Virus record (IMG/VR): IMGVR_UViG_3300032897_000016
Span: 1-36,097 of that record
Reading direction: 5' to 3' (one strand)
Origin: a virus
Length of the DNA: 36,097 bases
The position numbers and the translations under genes were made by a program. The notes beneath the pieces are model-generated. The model was not told the origin of the DNA. It did no database searches and saw only the letters and a program-made list of their open reading frames with translations. This document shows, in pieces, positions 1-6,303 of the stretch (position 1 is its first letter; every line of letters begins with the position of its first letter).

Positions 1-289
1 CGAACGCCCTCACCGCCTCCGGATCCGCCGCCCTCATCATCGCGCTCGGAGTCCTCGCGGGCGTCTTCTGATCGTCGTACGCCGCGAGCGTTTCCTTCGC
101 GTGCGCTTCGAGGAGCCCGTTCACGATGCGCACCCGCGCATGGAAAGCACGGAGGGCGTCGCTCGCTACCGTCGGCAAGACCCCGCCCGCTTCGAGGTAC
201 TCACGTTCGCTCTCCGCGATCTCCGCCTCGGCCGCTGCGAGCGCGCGACGGATGCGCGAGATGGCTCGAACTTGGTTCTGAGCACTCAT
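1..289 (-). CDS. Partial hypothetical protein, C-terminus beyond left edge
   Basis: Seen: an open minus-strand frame from an ATG at 289 to the first base of the window, 96 codons without a stop and with GC-rich third positions. The protein begins MSAQNQVRAISRIRRALAAA and is alanine-, arginine- and glutamate-rich, with heptad-like spacing that suggests long helices. No family is recognised. It is transcribed divergently from the exported protein at 345. No Shine-Dalgarno sequence precedes the ATG, but a TAGAAT box lies 6 nt upstream, so the transcript may be almost leaderless. A plus-strand frame overlaps it but is arginine-rich and looks like a shadow. Confidence 0.6.
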   Translation of the reverse strand, partial: MSAQNQVRAISRIRRALAAAEAEIAESEREYLEAGGVLPTVASDALRAFHARVRIVNGLLEAHAKETLAAYDDQKTPARTPSAMMRAADPEAVRAF

Positions 290-295
290 TTTTCA

Positions 296-301
296 ATTCT
301 A
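296..301 (-). promoter_or_regulatory. Candidate -10 box of the left-edge gene
   Basis: TAGAAT on the minus strand (5 of 6 to TATAAT) ends 6 nt before the ATG at 289. No good -35 is visible at 16-18 nt, so this is only a -10 call. The short leader matches other promoters in the window. Confidence 0.3.
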
Positions 302-308
302 ACTGAAT

Positions 309-337
309 TTGACGAATCCCGCGCCTCTGACTAGGGT
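309..337 (+). promoter_or_regulatory. Near-leaderless promoter of the transglycosylase-like gene
   Basis: TTGACG (309-314), a 17-nt spacer, TAGGGT (332-337), then 7 nt to the ATG at 345. The geometry is that of a housekeeping-sigma promoter whose transcript would start at or next to the start codon. The TAGGGT -10 resembles TAGGCT, TAGCGT and TAGTAT boxes elsewhere in the window. Confidence 0.5.
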
Positions 338-344
338 GCGTGTC

Positions 345-1214
345 ATGTCGACCGCATACCGTGTGCGTGGGGGACTATTTGCGGCGTTGTTGGCCGTGCT
401 GCTCGTCAGCACGACCGCCTACGCCATCAAAACCAGCGTCGTAACAGCGTGGCTCGGGCACGAGCTCGTGAAGCTCCCGGGCTCGCACGCCCCCGGAGAA
501 ACGCGGGAGGACTACGAAAAGCGCGTCGGTGTCGATGTTGCGACGGCGATCGTGGAAGAAGCGACACCGTACGCGAACGGCACGGGATGGAGCTCGACAG
601 AGATCGCCGCCTCAGCCGCGATCATCTGGTACGGCGAGTCCCTCTTCGACCTACGCGTACACGCCGGTCAGGAGCATCCGCTGTGGCACGGTGATCACGG
701 GCTCGCACACTGTCCGATGCAGCTCCATCAATCGAAGCTCGTGCCTCCGGACATCTGGGCGCGTCTCGCCGGTGTCGACGCGGACGCCACTCACCTGTGC
801 GCGCGCTACGGGATCCGCGTGATGATCGCGCAGGCGCGGCAGTGCGGCGTGTTCGTCGGCGTGCGTGCGGATCGAAACCGCGTCGCACAGACGTTCGCGG
901 GCTACGCTTCCGGTGGCAAATGCAAACCTACCGAACGTGACTGGCAACGCGCTGACCTCTGGCTGAAAATGATGGCGAATCGTCCAGACAACGAGAAGAG
1001 AGTGCTCCCGGGCTATCGGCGGGCACGACCAGGCGAGATCCCGCCTCGCATCGTCGACTCGGCGCGCGGGATCGCCTCCGAGATCGGCAAGGAGCCGGAG
1101 ATCGTCCCCGGCTTCAAGCGCACGGAGTACGGCCCCGACGGCCGCGTGTTCGTCTCCCTCGTCGAGAAGCACGCCGAGGGCAAGATCGGCGTCTCCGTCT
1201 TCGTTCAGGAGTAG
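345..1214 (+). CDS. Exported lysozyme/transglycosylase-like protein
   Basis: A 289-residue protein with an N-terminal hydrophobic segment (about residues 9-27, ending AYA) that looks like a signal peptide or signal anchor. The middle resembles a goose-lysozyme/soluble lytic transglycosylase core: a Glu in WYGESLF (E98, candidate acid), a CPMQL segment (123-127) in the place of the usual G-L-M-Q motif, and GYASGG (186-191). Such enzymes cleave peptidoglycan glycan strands, so a role in phage lysis or cell-wall passage is likely. The C-terminal third matches no domain I know. ATG 345 is preferred over an in-frame TTG at 309 because that TTG lies inside the -35 box. The gene stands alone, with no obvious holin beside it. 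Confidence 0.6.
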   Translation: MSTAYRVRGGLFAALLAVLLVSTTAYAIKTSVVTAWLGHELVKLPGSHAPGETREDYEKRVGVDVATAIVEEATPYANGTGWSSTEIAASAAIIWYGESLFDLRVHAGQEHPLWHGDHGLAHCPMQLHQSKLVPPDIWARLAGVDADATHLCARYGIRVMIAQARQCGVFVGVRADRNRVAQTFAGYASGGKCKPTERDWQRADLWLKMMANRPDNEKRVLPGYRRARPGEIPPRIVDSARGIASEIGKEPEIVPGFKRTEYGPDGRVFVSLVEKHAEGKIGVSVFVQE

Positions 1215-1216
1215 CC

Positions 1217-1342
1217 TCAACGATCGGCCAGTGCCTCGAACACGGTAGCGTATTCTTCGAAGCACTCTGCCATCGCGGTCTCGAAAGAAACGTCCTCGAT
1301 CTCAGTTTCTTCCGTCTCTTCGGTATTCTCTTCAGAGGCCAT
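1217..1342 (-). CDS. 41-residue acidic protein, third gene of the toxin-antitoxin operon
   Basis: ATG at 1342 lies 2 nt after the antitoxin stop and is preceded by a GGAG-type ribosome-binding site. The product starts MASEENTEETEETEIEDVSF and is about one third Glu/Asp. No family is recognised. Its tight spacing to the antitoxin and its strong acidity suggest co-expression; a nucleic-acid-mimic or binding role is only a guess. Confidence 0.45.
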   Translation of the reverse strand: MASEENTEETEETEIEDVSFETAMAECFEEYATVFEALADR

Positions 1343-1344
1343 GA

Positions 1345-1620
1345 TTAGCGTCTCCGCTGGGCGGCACGACGCGCTCGCGCCATTTCTGCCGGAGAGATCC
1401 CGAGCGCGTCGGCGACCTCATCCCCCGTCAGCATCACCTCTCGGGTCATCCGGCGGCGGTGCACCTCTGCCAGCACTGCGTCGCTCGGATCCGTACCTTC
1501 GATCCCGATCACCATCGCGATCGGACGCCCGTGGTTCATTACCATGACGCTCTCGCGCTGCGAATCGCTCAGCACTCCGCTGAGATGTTCCTTCAAATCA
1601 CGAACGCCTACGGCTTTCAT
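1345..1620 (-). CDS. Phd/YefM-like antitoxin
   Basis: A 91-residue protein. Its N-terminal half has the Phd/YefM pattern (VRDLKEHLSGVL, then a VMVMNHGRPIAMVI strand), which forms the DNA-binding dimer and represses the operon in known members. The C-terminal part (MTGDEVADALGISPAEMARA region) is basic and helical and would neutralise the toxin. The start is ATG 1620, which overlaps the toxin stop by ATGA; the longer frame to 1659 only adds residues from inside the toxin gene. The order is unusual: Phd-type antitoxins normally precede the toxin. Confidence 0.7.
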   Translation of the reverse strand: MKAVGVRDLKEHLSGVLSDSQRESVMVMNHGRPIAMVIGIEGTDPSDAVLAEVHRRRMTREVMLTGDEVADALGISPAEMARARRAAQRRR

Positions 1621-1937
1621 GGTCTTTCCCTTCCTTCTTCGAACTTCGCTCCGAGCCAATGCTTCAAGGAGTTCAACGTCGTGGCGTGTGCCAATTTTTC
1701 AAAAATCACAATGACGTCGACCGCATTGTGGGTGGAGATGTACAGCACGCGGTACGGATCGACTTCGAGCTGCTCGAACCTCCCCCACGGCTCCGGGAGC
1801 GTGATCACTTTCGGCGAGCATCCGGCGGGGATCTGACTGAGACATTTCTCTGTTTCGGCGACGATGCGTGCCCGCTGATACGCAGGGACGCTTTTCAAGT
1901 CTTCGAGAGAGCCGGGATGAAAAACGACCGGACGCAT
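1617..1937 (-). CDS. RelE/ParE-superfamily-like toxin
   Basis: A 106-residue protein of the size and pattern of RelE/Gp49/HigB-like toxins: VVFHPGSLEDLKSVP, a central GRFEQLEVDPYRVLYI strand and a C-terminal KHWLGAKF helix. Family members cleave mRNA on the ribosome or inhibit gyrase; which applies here cannot be told. It is encoded first, directly behind a promoter, with the antitoxin overlapping by 4 nt, as in higBA-type operons. As part of a mobile element it could stabilise the element or act in superinfection exclusion. Confidence 0.6.
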   Translation of the reverse strand: MRPVVFHPGSLEDLKSVPAYQRARIVAETEKCLSQIPAGCSPKVITLPEPWGRFEQLEVDPYRVLYISTHNAVDVIVIFEKLAHATTLNSLKHWLGAKFEEGRERP

Positions 1938-1946
1938 GAGGCTTCA

Positions 1947-1974
1947 ATTGTGACCTCATTTCGAGACAAGTCAA
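1947..1974 (-). promoter_or_regulatory. Promoter of the toxin-antitoxin operon
   Basis: Minus strand: TTGACT (1974-1969), a 16-nt spacer, CACAAT (1952-1947), then 9 nt to the toxin ATG. The 8-mer GACTTGTC over the -35 also occurs at the -35 of both RHH genes, but the second half of their palindrome is missing here. Confidence 0.45.
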
Positions 1975-2005
1975 GCGCTCGTCGCGGCGAAGTGAGGGGC
2001 CAACG

Positions 2006-2054
2006 GGGCACCGGACCCGGAGGTAGCGGTGCCCTCTGCTCATCGGGGGATGAG
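2006..2054. other. Two adjacent GC-rich hairpins between operons
   Basis: GGGCACCG (2006-2013) pairs with CGGTGCCC (2027-2034), and CTCATC (2039-2044) pairs with GATGAG (2049-2054) across a GGGG loop. They lie after the stop of the minus-strand operon ending at 2104 and before the toxin promoter. No T-tract follows on either strand, so a Rho-independent terminator is unproven; structured 3' end or protein site are alternatives. Confidence 0.35.
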
Positions 2055-2103
2055 TGGCGGCCGGGCTAGTAGCTCGGGAGCGGCGAACGGGTCAAGACTA
2101 GTT

Positions 2104-2427
2104 TCACCGGCGTGCCTGCTCTTGCTCAGACATCACGATCAGCGCCACAGCGATTTCTCTCGCCTCGCCTGGAGAAAACATCCCCGGGCTCTCGTTGCTG
2201 TTGAACCCAGCCCAGAACGAAACCCACCCGTTCTGCGTAGAGTTGACTTGCCACTGTCCTGGCGCGGCCGGATGCATCCCTCCGGTCTTCCGTCGCACGC
2301 GCTCTAGGTGTTCGGCGTCACCTTTCGGGATGACCGAGAACCCGAGAGCACCCAGCAACGCTGCGAACTGTTCCGGATCGCTCGTGCCGGACATGAGCAC
2401 CCGATCGATAGCTTCGGTATTTTTCAC
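2104..2427 (-). CDS. Hypothetical protein
   Basis: A 107-residue protein starting at GTG 2427, overlapping the upstream stop by GTGA. It has a helical first half (EAIDRVLMSG to ALLGALGFSV) and a second half with many aromatic and small residues (GWVSFWAGFNSNESPGMF). No family is recognised. It is the last gene of a seven-gene minus-strand operon. Confidence 0.6.
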   Translation of the reverse strand: MKNTEAIDRVLMSGTSDPEQFAALLGALGFSVIPKGDAEHLERVRRKTGGMHPAAPGQWQVNSTQNGWVSFWAGFNSNESPGMFSPGEAREIAVALIVMSEQEQARR

Positions 2428-2858
2428 GCCCTCCTCGCCTTCTCCCGCCGAAACTCGAGCACGTCCTGAACGCTGATGTCGAACGCCCGGCTCGCGTCCA
2501 TGGCGAGCTGGAAGTTCGGCGAGAGCAGCGCGAGGCCGTTCTGCATGACGGCTGCGACGAACGCCACGGCTTCGGCTTTGTTGTGGATGTCGATCAGGTC
2601 CATTTCTTTCTCCCCTTTTCCGTCGTCGGCCGGAGCCGCGACTCGAATCGTTCCGTAGAGCTTTTCTCTGTACGTTCTTCTGTCCGTAGGCGTCGGGTCG
2701 ACAGCGAGCGCAGTGTCGAAGAACCATTTCGGCGCGTTGTATGGATGGTCGACCCTGACGTGCGGTTCTTGGATCTCAACGACCGGAAAGCTAAACCCGT
2801 CCCTGTCGAAGAAAACGTAGGAGCCTACCGTGATCTCGCGGTGAAAACGGTCCCTCAC
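2424..2858 (-). CDS. Hypothetical two-part protein
   Basis: A 144-residue protein from GTG 2858 (GTGA overlap with the transglutaminase-like gene). The N-terminal part, with a SYVFFDRDGFSFPVVEIQEP segment, looks like a small beta barrel. The C-terminal 59 residues (MDLIDIHNKAEAVAF onward) are helical. That Met is preceded by a strong GGGGAG site, so the C-terminal part may also be made separately. Function unknown. Confidence 0.6.
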   Translation of the reverse strand: MRDRFHREITVGSYVFFDRDGFSFPVVEIQEPHVRVDHPYNAPKWFFDTALAVDPTPTDRRTYREKLYGTIRVAAPADDGKGEKEMDLIDIHNKAEAVAFVAAVMQNGLALLSPNFQLAMDASRAFDISVQDVLEFRREKARRA

Positions 2859-3298
2859 GGTTTCGTAATCCTCTCGCTGAACACGAGCTCCTCGAGCCGC
2901 TGCGTCGTCTTCTGCCGAAGAGGATCGACGCCGATCCATCGCCCTTCCTCGTCCTCGTAGGCGAGAAAGACCGTCCAGGCGCGTTCTCGATAGCGCGCCA
3001 AGACGAAGCGGCACGGGATCTCGGCCTCCTTGGCGAGCGAGGCTACGAAGAGGCATGCGTCGTCGACGTCGATCAACGCTCCGGGCTCCCAAGGGACTCG
3101 TAGGAATAGAAACTCCGCCATCGTGGGGTCCGGCGCGTACACGAACCGGCGGTGCAGCTCGTCGACGAAGGCGTGCATCGTGGCGCCGCGGTTCGGGCCT
3201 ATCAGGCTGCGCGCTAGCCGGCGAAACGAGTCGTTCGTGCGCGCAGCGGCTACGGCGAGCCCGCCGAGTTGGCGGCCGGCCCAAGCGCCGCGGGTCAT
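2855..3298 (-). CDS. Transglutaminase-like cysteine protein
   Basis: A 147-residue protein with the sequence pattern of the transglutaminase-like fold: DVDDACLFVASLAKEAEIP (the Cys is the candidate nucleophile), CRFVLARY, then a strand and GRWIGVDPLRQ, where families of this type carry the third catalytic Asp. The His normally found before that strand is not obvious (the segment reads RAWTVFLAY), so catalysis is uncertain. Small proteins of this fold occur in phages, sometimes near head or tail genes. Start ATG 3298 overlaps the upstream stop by ATGA. Confidence 0.6.
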   Translation of the reverse strand: MTRGAWAGRQLGGLAVAAARTNDSFRRLARSLIGPNRGATMHAFVDELHRRFVYAPDPTMAEFLFLRVPWEPGALIDVDDACLFVASLAKEAEIPCRFVLARYRERAWTVFLAYEDEEGRWIGVDPLRQKTTQRLEELVFSERITKP

Positions 3299-3684
3299 GG
3301 CTTCTCCTTCGGGTTCAAGTGCACGTAGAGCTCTCCAGCTCCACGAAGCGCCTGAAGCGATTCCGCGTACCGGACGACGGACATGATTCCGTGCGCGGCG
3401 TCGCGCATCTCGTCGCCGTTCATGCGGTTCTCGGTGTAGAGACGCTTCGCGACGGTCTTGAGGCGTTCGAGGTGCTCCGCCTCGATGGCGTAGAAGAGCA
3501 CCTCGTCCTTCGGAGCGTCGTTCACCGGCTCGATTTCGCCGTAGGTGACGACACTCGCTTCGGCGTTCAGCCTGGGGCTCACATGGCTGAGCACGAAGTA
3601 GGCAGCGTCTCGATGGAGGTAGGCGCGGCCGTCGAAAGGTTGCGTTTCATTCAGGAAAACGACGTAGACGTTCGGGTGCTTCAC
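3295..3684 (-). CDS. Hypothetical protein
   Basis: A 129-residue protein. GTG 3684 is chosen because it forms a GTGA overlap with the upstream stop; a longer frame starts inside the neighbour. It is a mix of strands (VYVVFLN, YFVLSHVS, VLFYAIEAEH) and a helical C-terminus. No family recognised. Confidence 0.55.
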   Translation of the reverse strand: MKHPNVYVVFLNETQPFDGRAYLHRDAAYFVLSHVSPRLNAEASVVTYGEIEPVNDAPKDEVLFYAIEAEHLERLKTVAKRLYTENRMNGDEMRDAAHGIMSVVRYAESLQALRGAGELYVHLNPKEKP

Positions 3685-3890
3685 GCAAAATGTCTCACTT
3701 TCTCGAGACGCCAAGCCCGGTTTCGAACAAACGATTCGAGCTTCTTCATCGAGTCGAACATCGAGACCTTCGCCGCATAGGGACCGAGCGGGATCCGCAC
3801 GTAGAATCCTCCGCCGGCCTGCTCGAAGACCAGCCCGCGCACCCTTCGGCGAACGCGAGTCACGATGCGGTAAGATTCCCAGTCACCCAT
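3681..3890 (-). CDS. Small hypothetical protein
   Basis: A 69-residue basic protein, starting ATG 3890, overlapping the upstream gene by 8 nt. Alternating strands (YRIVTRVRRRVRGLVFEQAG, FYVRIPLG) suggest a small beta sheet. Unknown function. Confidence 0.55.
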   Translation of the reverse strand: MGDWESYRIVTRVRRRVRGLVFEQAGGGFYVRIPLGPYAAKVSMFDSMKKLESFVRNRAWRLEKVRHFA

Positions 3891-4113
3891 TCGTTCTCTG
3901 CGCCTCGTCGATCATGCATCCCGCGCGCTCGGCTGCACGCTCCGCTTCGATGAGTTCCCTGAGTGCTCGATCGAAGATTTTGCGAGCCTCCGCAGCGACA
4001 GACGAGAGCACCTGGTACTTCTGAACCAGGTCGAGTTCATCAAAATTGACGGGACACGGTTCGAGCATCGAATGGTGATTTCCGCACTCGGGGCACTGCT
4101 TCGAGATGCTCAT
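3883..4113 (-). CDS. Small zinc-ribbon and helix protein
   Basis: A 76-residue protein. Residues 7-19 (CPECGNHHSMLEP then C) give a C-x2-C, H, C set suited to one zinc ion. The remainder is a long charged helix (ARKIFDRALRELIEAERAAERA). ATG 4113 overlaps the preceding stop by ATGA. Probably a nucleic-acid- or protein-binding accessory protein; the partner is unknown. Confidence 0.6.
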   Translation of the reverse strand: MSISKQCPECGNHHSMLEPCPVNFDELDLVQKYQVLSSVAAEARKIFDRALRELIEAERAAERAGCMIDEAQRTNG

Positions 4114-4292
4114 CGCTTCGTCCTCCGCGCCGCCGACAAGAACTCCACCGCCCTCGCCAAAACAGCCTCCGCCTCGTCCCCGTAATGCCGCACGAGCACG
4201 CGAGCGATGGCCTCAGCGTCGAGGTCGTAGCTCTTCCCGGCGGCCTCCGTGTTCTTGCGGAGGGCGCGGTCGATGGCGGGGAAGGAGCTCAT
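4110..4292 (-). CDS. Small helical hypothetical protein, first gene of the left operon
   Basis: A 60-residue protein (MSSFPAIDRALRKNTEAAGK and onward), predicted all-helical. It is the first gene of the minus-strand operon reaching 2104. No Shine-Dalgarno sequence is seen; its 5' leader shares a 13-nt sequence with the leader of the divergent rhomboid gene. The frame stays open much further upstream, but that extension is a shadow of the rhomboid gene. Confidence 0.55.
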   Translation of the reverse strand: MSSFPAIDRALRKNTEAAGKSYDLDAEAIARVLVRHYGDEAEAVLARAVEFLSAARRTKR

Positions 4293-4306
4293 GGGAAGGC
4301 TGACGG

Positions 4307-4336
4307 AGCCTACCCCGCCGGTATTCACCAGGCCAA
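4307..4336 (-). promoter_or_regulatory. Promoter of the 4292-2104 operon
   Basis: Minus strand: TTGGCC (4336-4331), 18-nt spacer, TAGGCT (4312-4307), then 14 nt to ATG 4292. The -10 lies in the inverted repeat shared with the divergent promoter. Confidence 0.4.
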
Positions 4337-4367
4337 CGCTTTTGTACACACAACCGGGGTGGAAAAG

Positions 4368-4396
4368 TTGCAAATTGAATGGTTCTCCGGTAGGCT
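4368..4396 (+). promoter_or_regulatory. Promoter of the rhomboid operon
   Basis: TTGCAA (4368-4373), 17-nt spacer, TAGGCT (4391-4396), then 13 nt to ATG 4410. No Shine-Dalgarno site fits in the short leader. Confidence 0.4.
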
Positions 4397-4409
4397 CCGT
4401 CCTACTCGC

Positions 4410-4982
4410 ATGACCCGCCGTTCCGCCCCCGTCGTAACCCTCCTCCTGGTCCTCGCGAACCTCGCAGCCTACGCCCTGGAGCTTGCCAGCGGTGGCCAGG
4501 CGACTTGCGACGCCTACGGCCTGGTCCCGGCCCGGTTCATGCGGACGGGCGCCGTGGAGCCCCTCTTCTCGAGCCTCTTTCTCCACGACCCGGCGAGCCT
4601 CCTCCACATCGCCGGCAACATGATTTTCCTGGTCGTCTTCGGCGTCATCGTCGAAAAGGCCCTGGGCCACCTCGGCTTCCTGGGCCTTTATGTCGCTGCG
4701 GGCGTCGCCGGCTGCCTCTTTCACGTCTTCGTAGGCCCCGCGTCGACCGAACCCCTCGTCGGCGCTTCGGGGGCGATTTTCGGCGTCATCGCCGTCGCGG
4801 CCGTCATCCGCCCGCGCCTGCTCGGCTTCGCGAGCGCCTTCGTGCTCCTCAACGTCTTCCACGCGTTCTTCGGGGGCGAGGAAAACGTGAGTTTTGGATG
4901 CCACATCGGCGGCTTCGTGGCGGGCTTCCTCGTCGTTCTCTTGTTGAAGGCGTGCGACAGCGAAGTTTTGGAGGCCACGTGA
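4410..4982 (+). CDS. Rhomboid-family intramembrane serine protease
   Basis: A 190-residue polytopic membrane protein, close to the minimal six-helix rhomboid length. Diagnostic residues are all present: H66-x3-N70 (HIAGN) in the second helix, the nucleophile S120 in GASGAIFG, and the partner H165 in CHIGGFVAGF. Rhomboids cut transmembrane segments within the membrane. Only the N-terminal TM run and five further hydrophobic stretches are present, with no cytosolic extra domain. It leads a plus-strand operon of small, mostly unknown genes. A rhomboid in a phage-like element is uncommon; it may process a host or phage membrane protein, but no substrate is evident nearby. Confidence 0.85.
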   Translation: MTRRSAPVVTLLLVLANLAAYALELASGGQATCDAYGLVPARFMRTGAVEPLFSSLFLHDPASLLHIAGNMIFLVVFGVIVEKALGHLGFLGLYVAAGVAGCLFHVFVGPASTEPLVGASGAIFGVIAVAAVIRPRLLGFASAFVLLNVFHAFFGGEENVSFGCHIGGFVAGFLVVLLLKACDSEVLEAT

Positions 4983-5004
4983 GTTCGAGCCAAGAAAGAA
5001 CACG

Positions 5005-5415
5005 ATGAATACCGACCAAGCCCCCGCCCCCCTCAACGAAACGACCCAAGCGCTTGCCGCCGTGCTCTGCGAACTCATCCGCGAGGCGGACGACTCCTAC
5101 ATCAAGGACGATCCCGAGGACGCCTTCGTCGATCTCGCCGCGAAGCTCGTGCTGCGGCTCTCGCAGCGGCAGCTCACCGTCGTGCCGGCGATCCAGGCCG
5201 CGCAAGCGGACGCCGCGAAGCGGATTTTCAACATCTTCTCGACGTGGCTCCAGATGCAGCCAGACCGTTCCTTCGTCACGCGGATCGACAAGGACAAATT
5301 CGAGGTGCTCACCGTGAGCCCGAACGGGATCCAGGCGTACTTCCAAGGCGCCGACGTCCAGGACGCGTACGCGCAGATGGCGCAGGTCATCCATTTCGGA
5401 GGAGGAACGCTGTGA
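5005..5415 (+). CDS. Hypothetical protein
   Basis: A 136-residue, mainly helical acidic protein (MNTDQAPAPLNETTQALAAV and onward) ending IHFGGGTL. It is the second gene of the rhomboid operon, 22 nt after the protease, with only a weak ribosome-binding site. No family recognised. Confidence 0.55.
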   Translation: MNTDQAPAPLNETTQALAAVLCELIREADDSYIKDDPEDAFVDLAAKLVLRLSQRQLTVVPAIQAAQADAAKRIFNIFSTWLQMQPDRSFVTRIDKDKFEVLTVSPNGIQAYFQGADVQDAYAQMAQVIHFGGGTL

Positions 5416-5597
5416 GCAAGCCGAAAAAGAACGTGAAGGAGCCGAAGGAAGAGGTCGTCAACGTGCGGCTCACGACGTCACAGAAAAACGAGCTCAGTGC
5501 CGCCGCCGCCAGCGAAGGGCTCGGTCTCAGCACCTGGCTGCTTCAAGCGGGACTCGTGAAGGCGCGAGAGCAACGCGCAGGAAGCGACAGACGGTGA
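5412..5597 (+). CDS. Ribbon-helix-helix-like DNA-binding protein
   Basis: A 61-residue protein from GTG 5412, with GGAGGA upstream and a GTGA overlap with the previous stop. After a lysine-rich arm (residues 1-15), the segment VVNVRLTTSQKNELSAAA, then GLGLSTWLLQAGL, matches the strand-helix-helix plan of CopG/MobC-type proteins. It could be a local transcription regulator or a relaxosome-like accessory protein. It is not closely similar to the two RHH paralogues at 11.6 and 15.7 kb. Confidence 0.6.
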   Translation: MSKPKKNVKEPKEEVVNVRLTTSQKNELSAAAASEGLGLSTWLLQAGLVKAREQRAGSDRR

Positions 5598-5878
5598 CCG
5601 TCTTCGACAAGTACGAGAACTACCGCCAGGCCGCGCTCGCCGGTGGCGCACACATCGCGGAAGTCGATCGCGCCATCGAGGACATGCGCGCCGAAGACGC
5701 GAAGATCGACGCGGGCCTCTGCCCGAAACGTGACAGCTCGCCAAACGCACGGCATGTGCTCACGCGAACGCTCGACTCTCGTCAGGCGGGGCCGACCGAG
5801 ATCGCCGGAAAGTGGTTCAACTATCGGTGCACCTGCGGCTGGTTCTCGGACCGGTGTGAGCCGGTAGGAGAAAACTGA
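5594..5878 (+). CDS. Small cysteine-containing hypothetical protein
   Basis: A 94-residue protein from GTG 5594 (GTGA overlap). A helical N-terminus is followed by a region with C44, H54 and a C-x-C-x6-C set (YRCTCGWFSDRC), compatible with zinc binding. Unknown function. Confidence 0.5.
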   Translation: MTVFDKYENYRQAALAGGAHIAEVDRAIEDMRAEDAKIDAGLCPKRDSSPNARHVLTRTLDSRQAGPTEIAGKWFNYRCTCGWFSDRCEPVGEN

Positions 5879-6303
5879 TGTCGAAAGATCGAAAAGACGA
5901 CCCACACCTGATGTTCGACAGAAACTTCAACCCGAAGATCACTGGTGGGGTGCTGAAACCCGGGACGTACATCGTTCATCCGGACGGATCATTGACCCAG
6001 ACGAGCCCAACCAGGAGCACCCCCATGAAGCGCCTCCGCAAAAACCCGTTGGAAGGCCACCCGCGCGCCGCCGAGACGCGCCGCATGATGCTTGAGGCGC
6101 GCATCGACGATGAGCAAGAGGTCATGGACCTTCAGGCGAGTGAGCTTGCGTGCGACATCGCAGACACGTGGGCTCGCGCGCGTCCGACTCTTCTTTGCGG
6201 GGACTACCCCGATCTGGATAGCTATGCTCCGGGGCTCGAAAAGGCGCTCAACCGTCTCGAGCTCATCACGCGCCCGAGCGCGATGCGGAAGGTGCGGCCG
6301 TGA
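5878..6303 (+). CDS. Hypothetical protein
   Basis: A 141-residue protein, ATG 5878 sharing one base with the previous stop. The N-terminal 45 residues look extended (KPGTYIVHPDGSLTQT), then a charged helical part follows (MLEARIDDEQEVMDLQASEL). An internal Met at residue 50 could be a second start. No family recognised. Confidence 0.5.
   Translation: MSKDRKDDPHLMFDRNFNPKITGGVLKPGTYIVHPDGSLTQTSPTRSTPMKRLRKNPLEGHPRAAETRRMMLEARIDDEQEVMDLQASELACDIADTWARARPTLLCGDYPDLDSYAPGLEKALNRLELITRPSAMRKVRP

Larger units (their letters stand above)
4302..4401. repeat. 13-bp inverted repeat placing one leader box before both divergent genes
   Basis: GACGGAGCCTACC (4302-4314) and its exact reverse complement GGTAGGCTCCGTC (4389-4401). 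Each copy lies 8-9 nt before a start codon and contains the candidate -10 box TAGGCT, so both divergent genes share the same initiation region. TTGTACACACAA, a second inverted repeat (4342-4353), sits near the midpoint. Confidence 0.6.

Noticed and set aside
3-71. Plus-strand hydrophobic 22-residue end of an ORF at the left edge
   Set aside because: It is antisense to a better minus-strand frame with coding-like composition, and too short to support a membrane protein.
101-334. Plus-strand ORF of 77 codons
   Set aside because: Arg-rich, without a ribosome site, and antisense to the left-edge gene; it also runs over the promoter at 309-337.
1699-2043. Minus-strand ORF overlapping the toxin
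   Set aside because: Arg/Ser-rich shadow; the toxin frame has family motifs and a promoter.
4113-5078. Long minus-strand extension of the 4110-4292 gene
   Set aside because: Glu/Arg/Val-rich composition is a typical shadow of the rhomboid gene, whose catalytic motifs are intact on the other strand.
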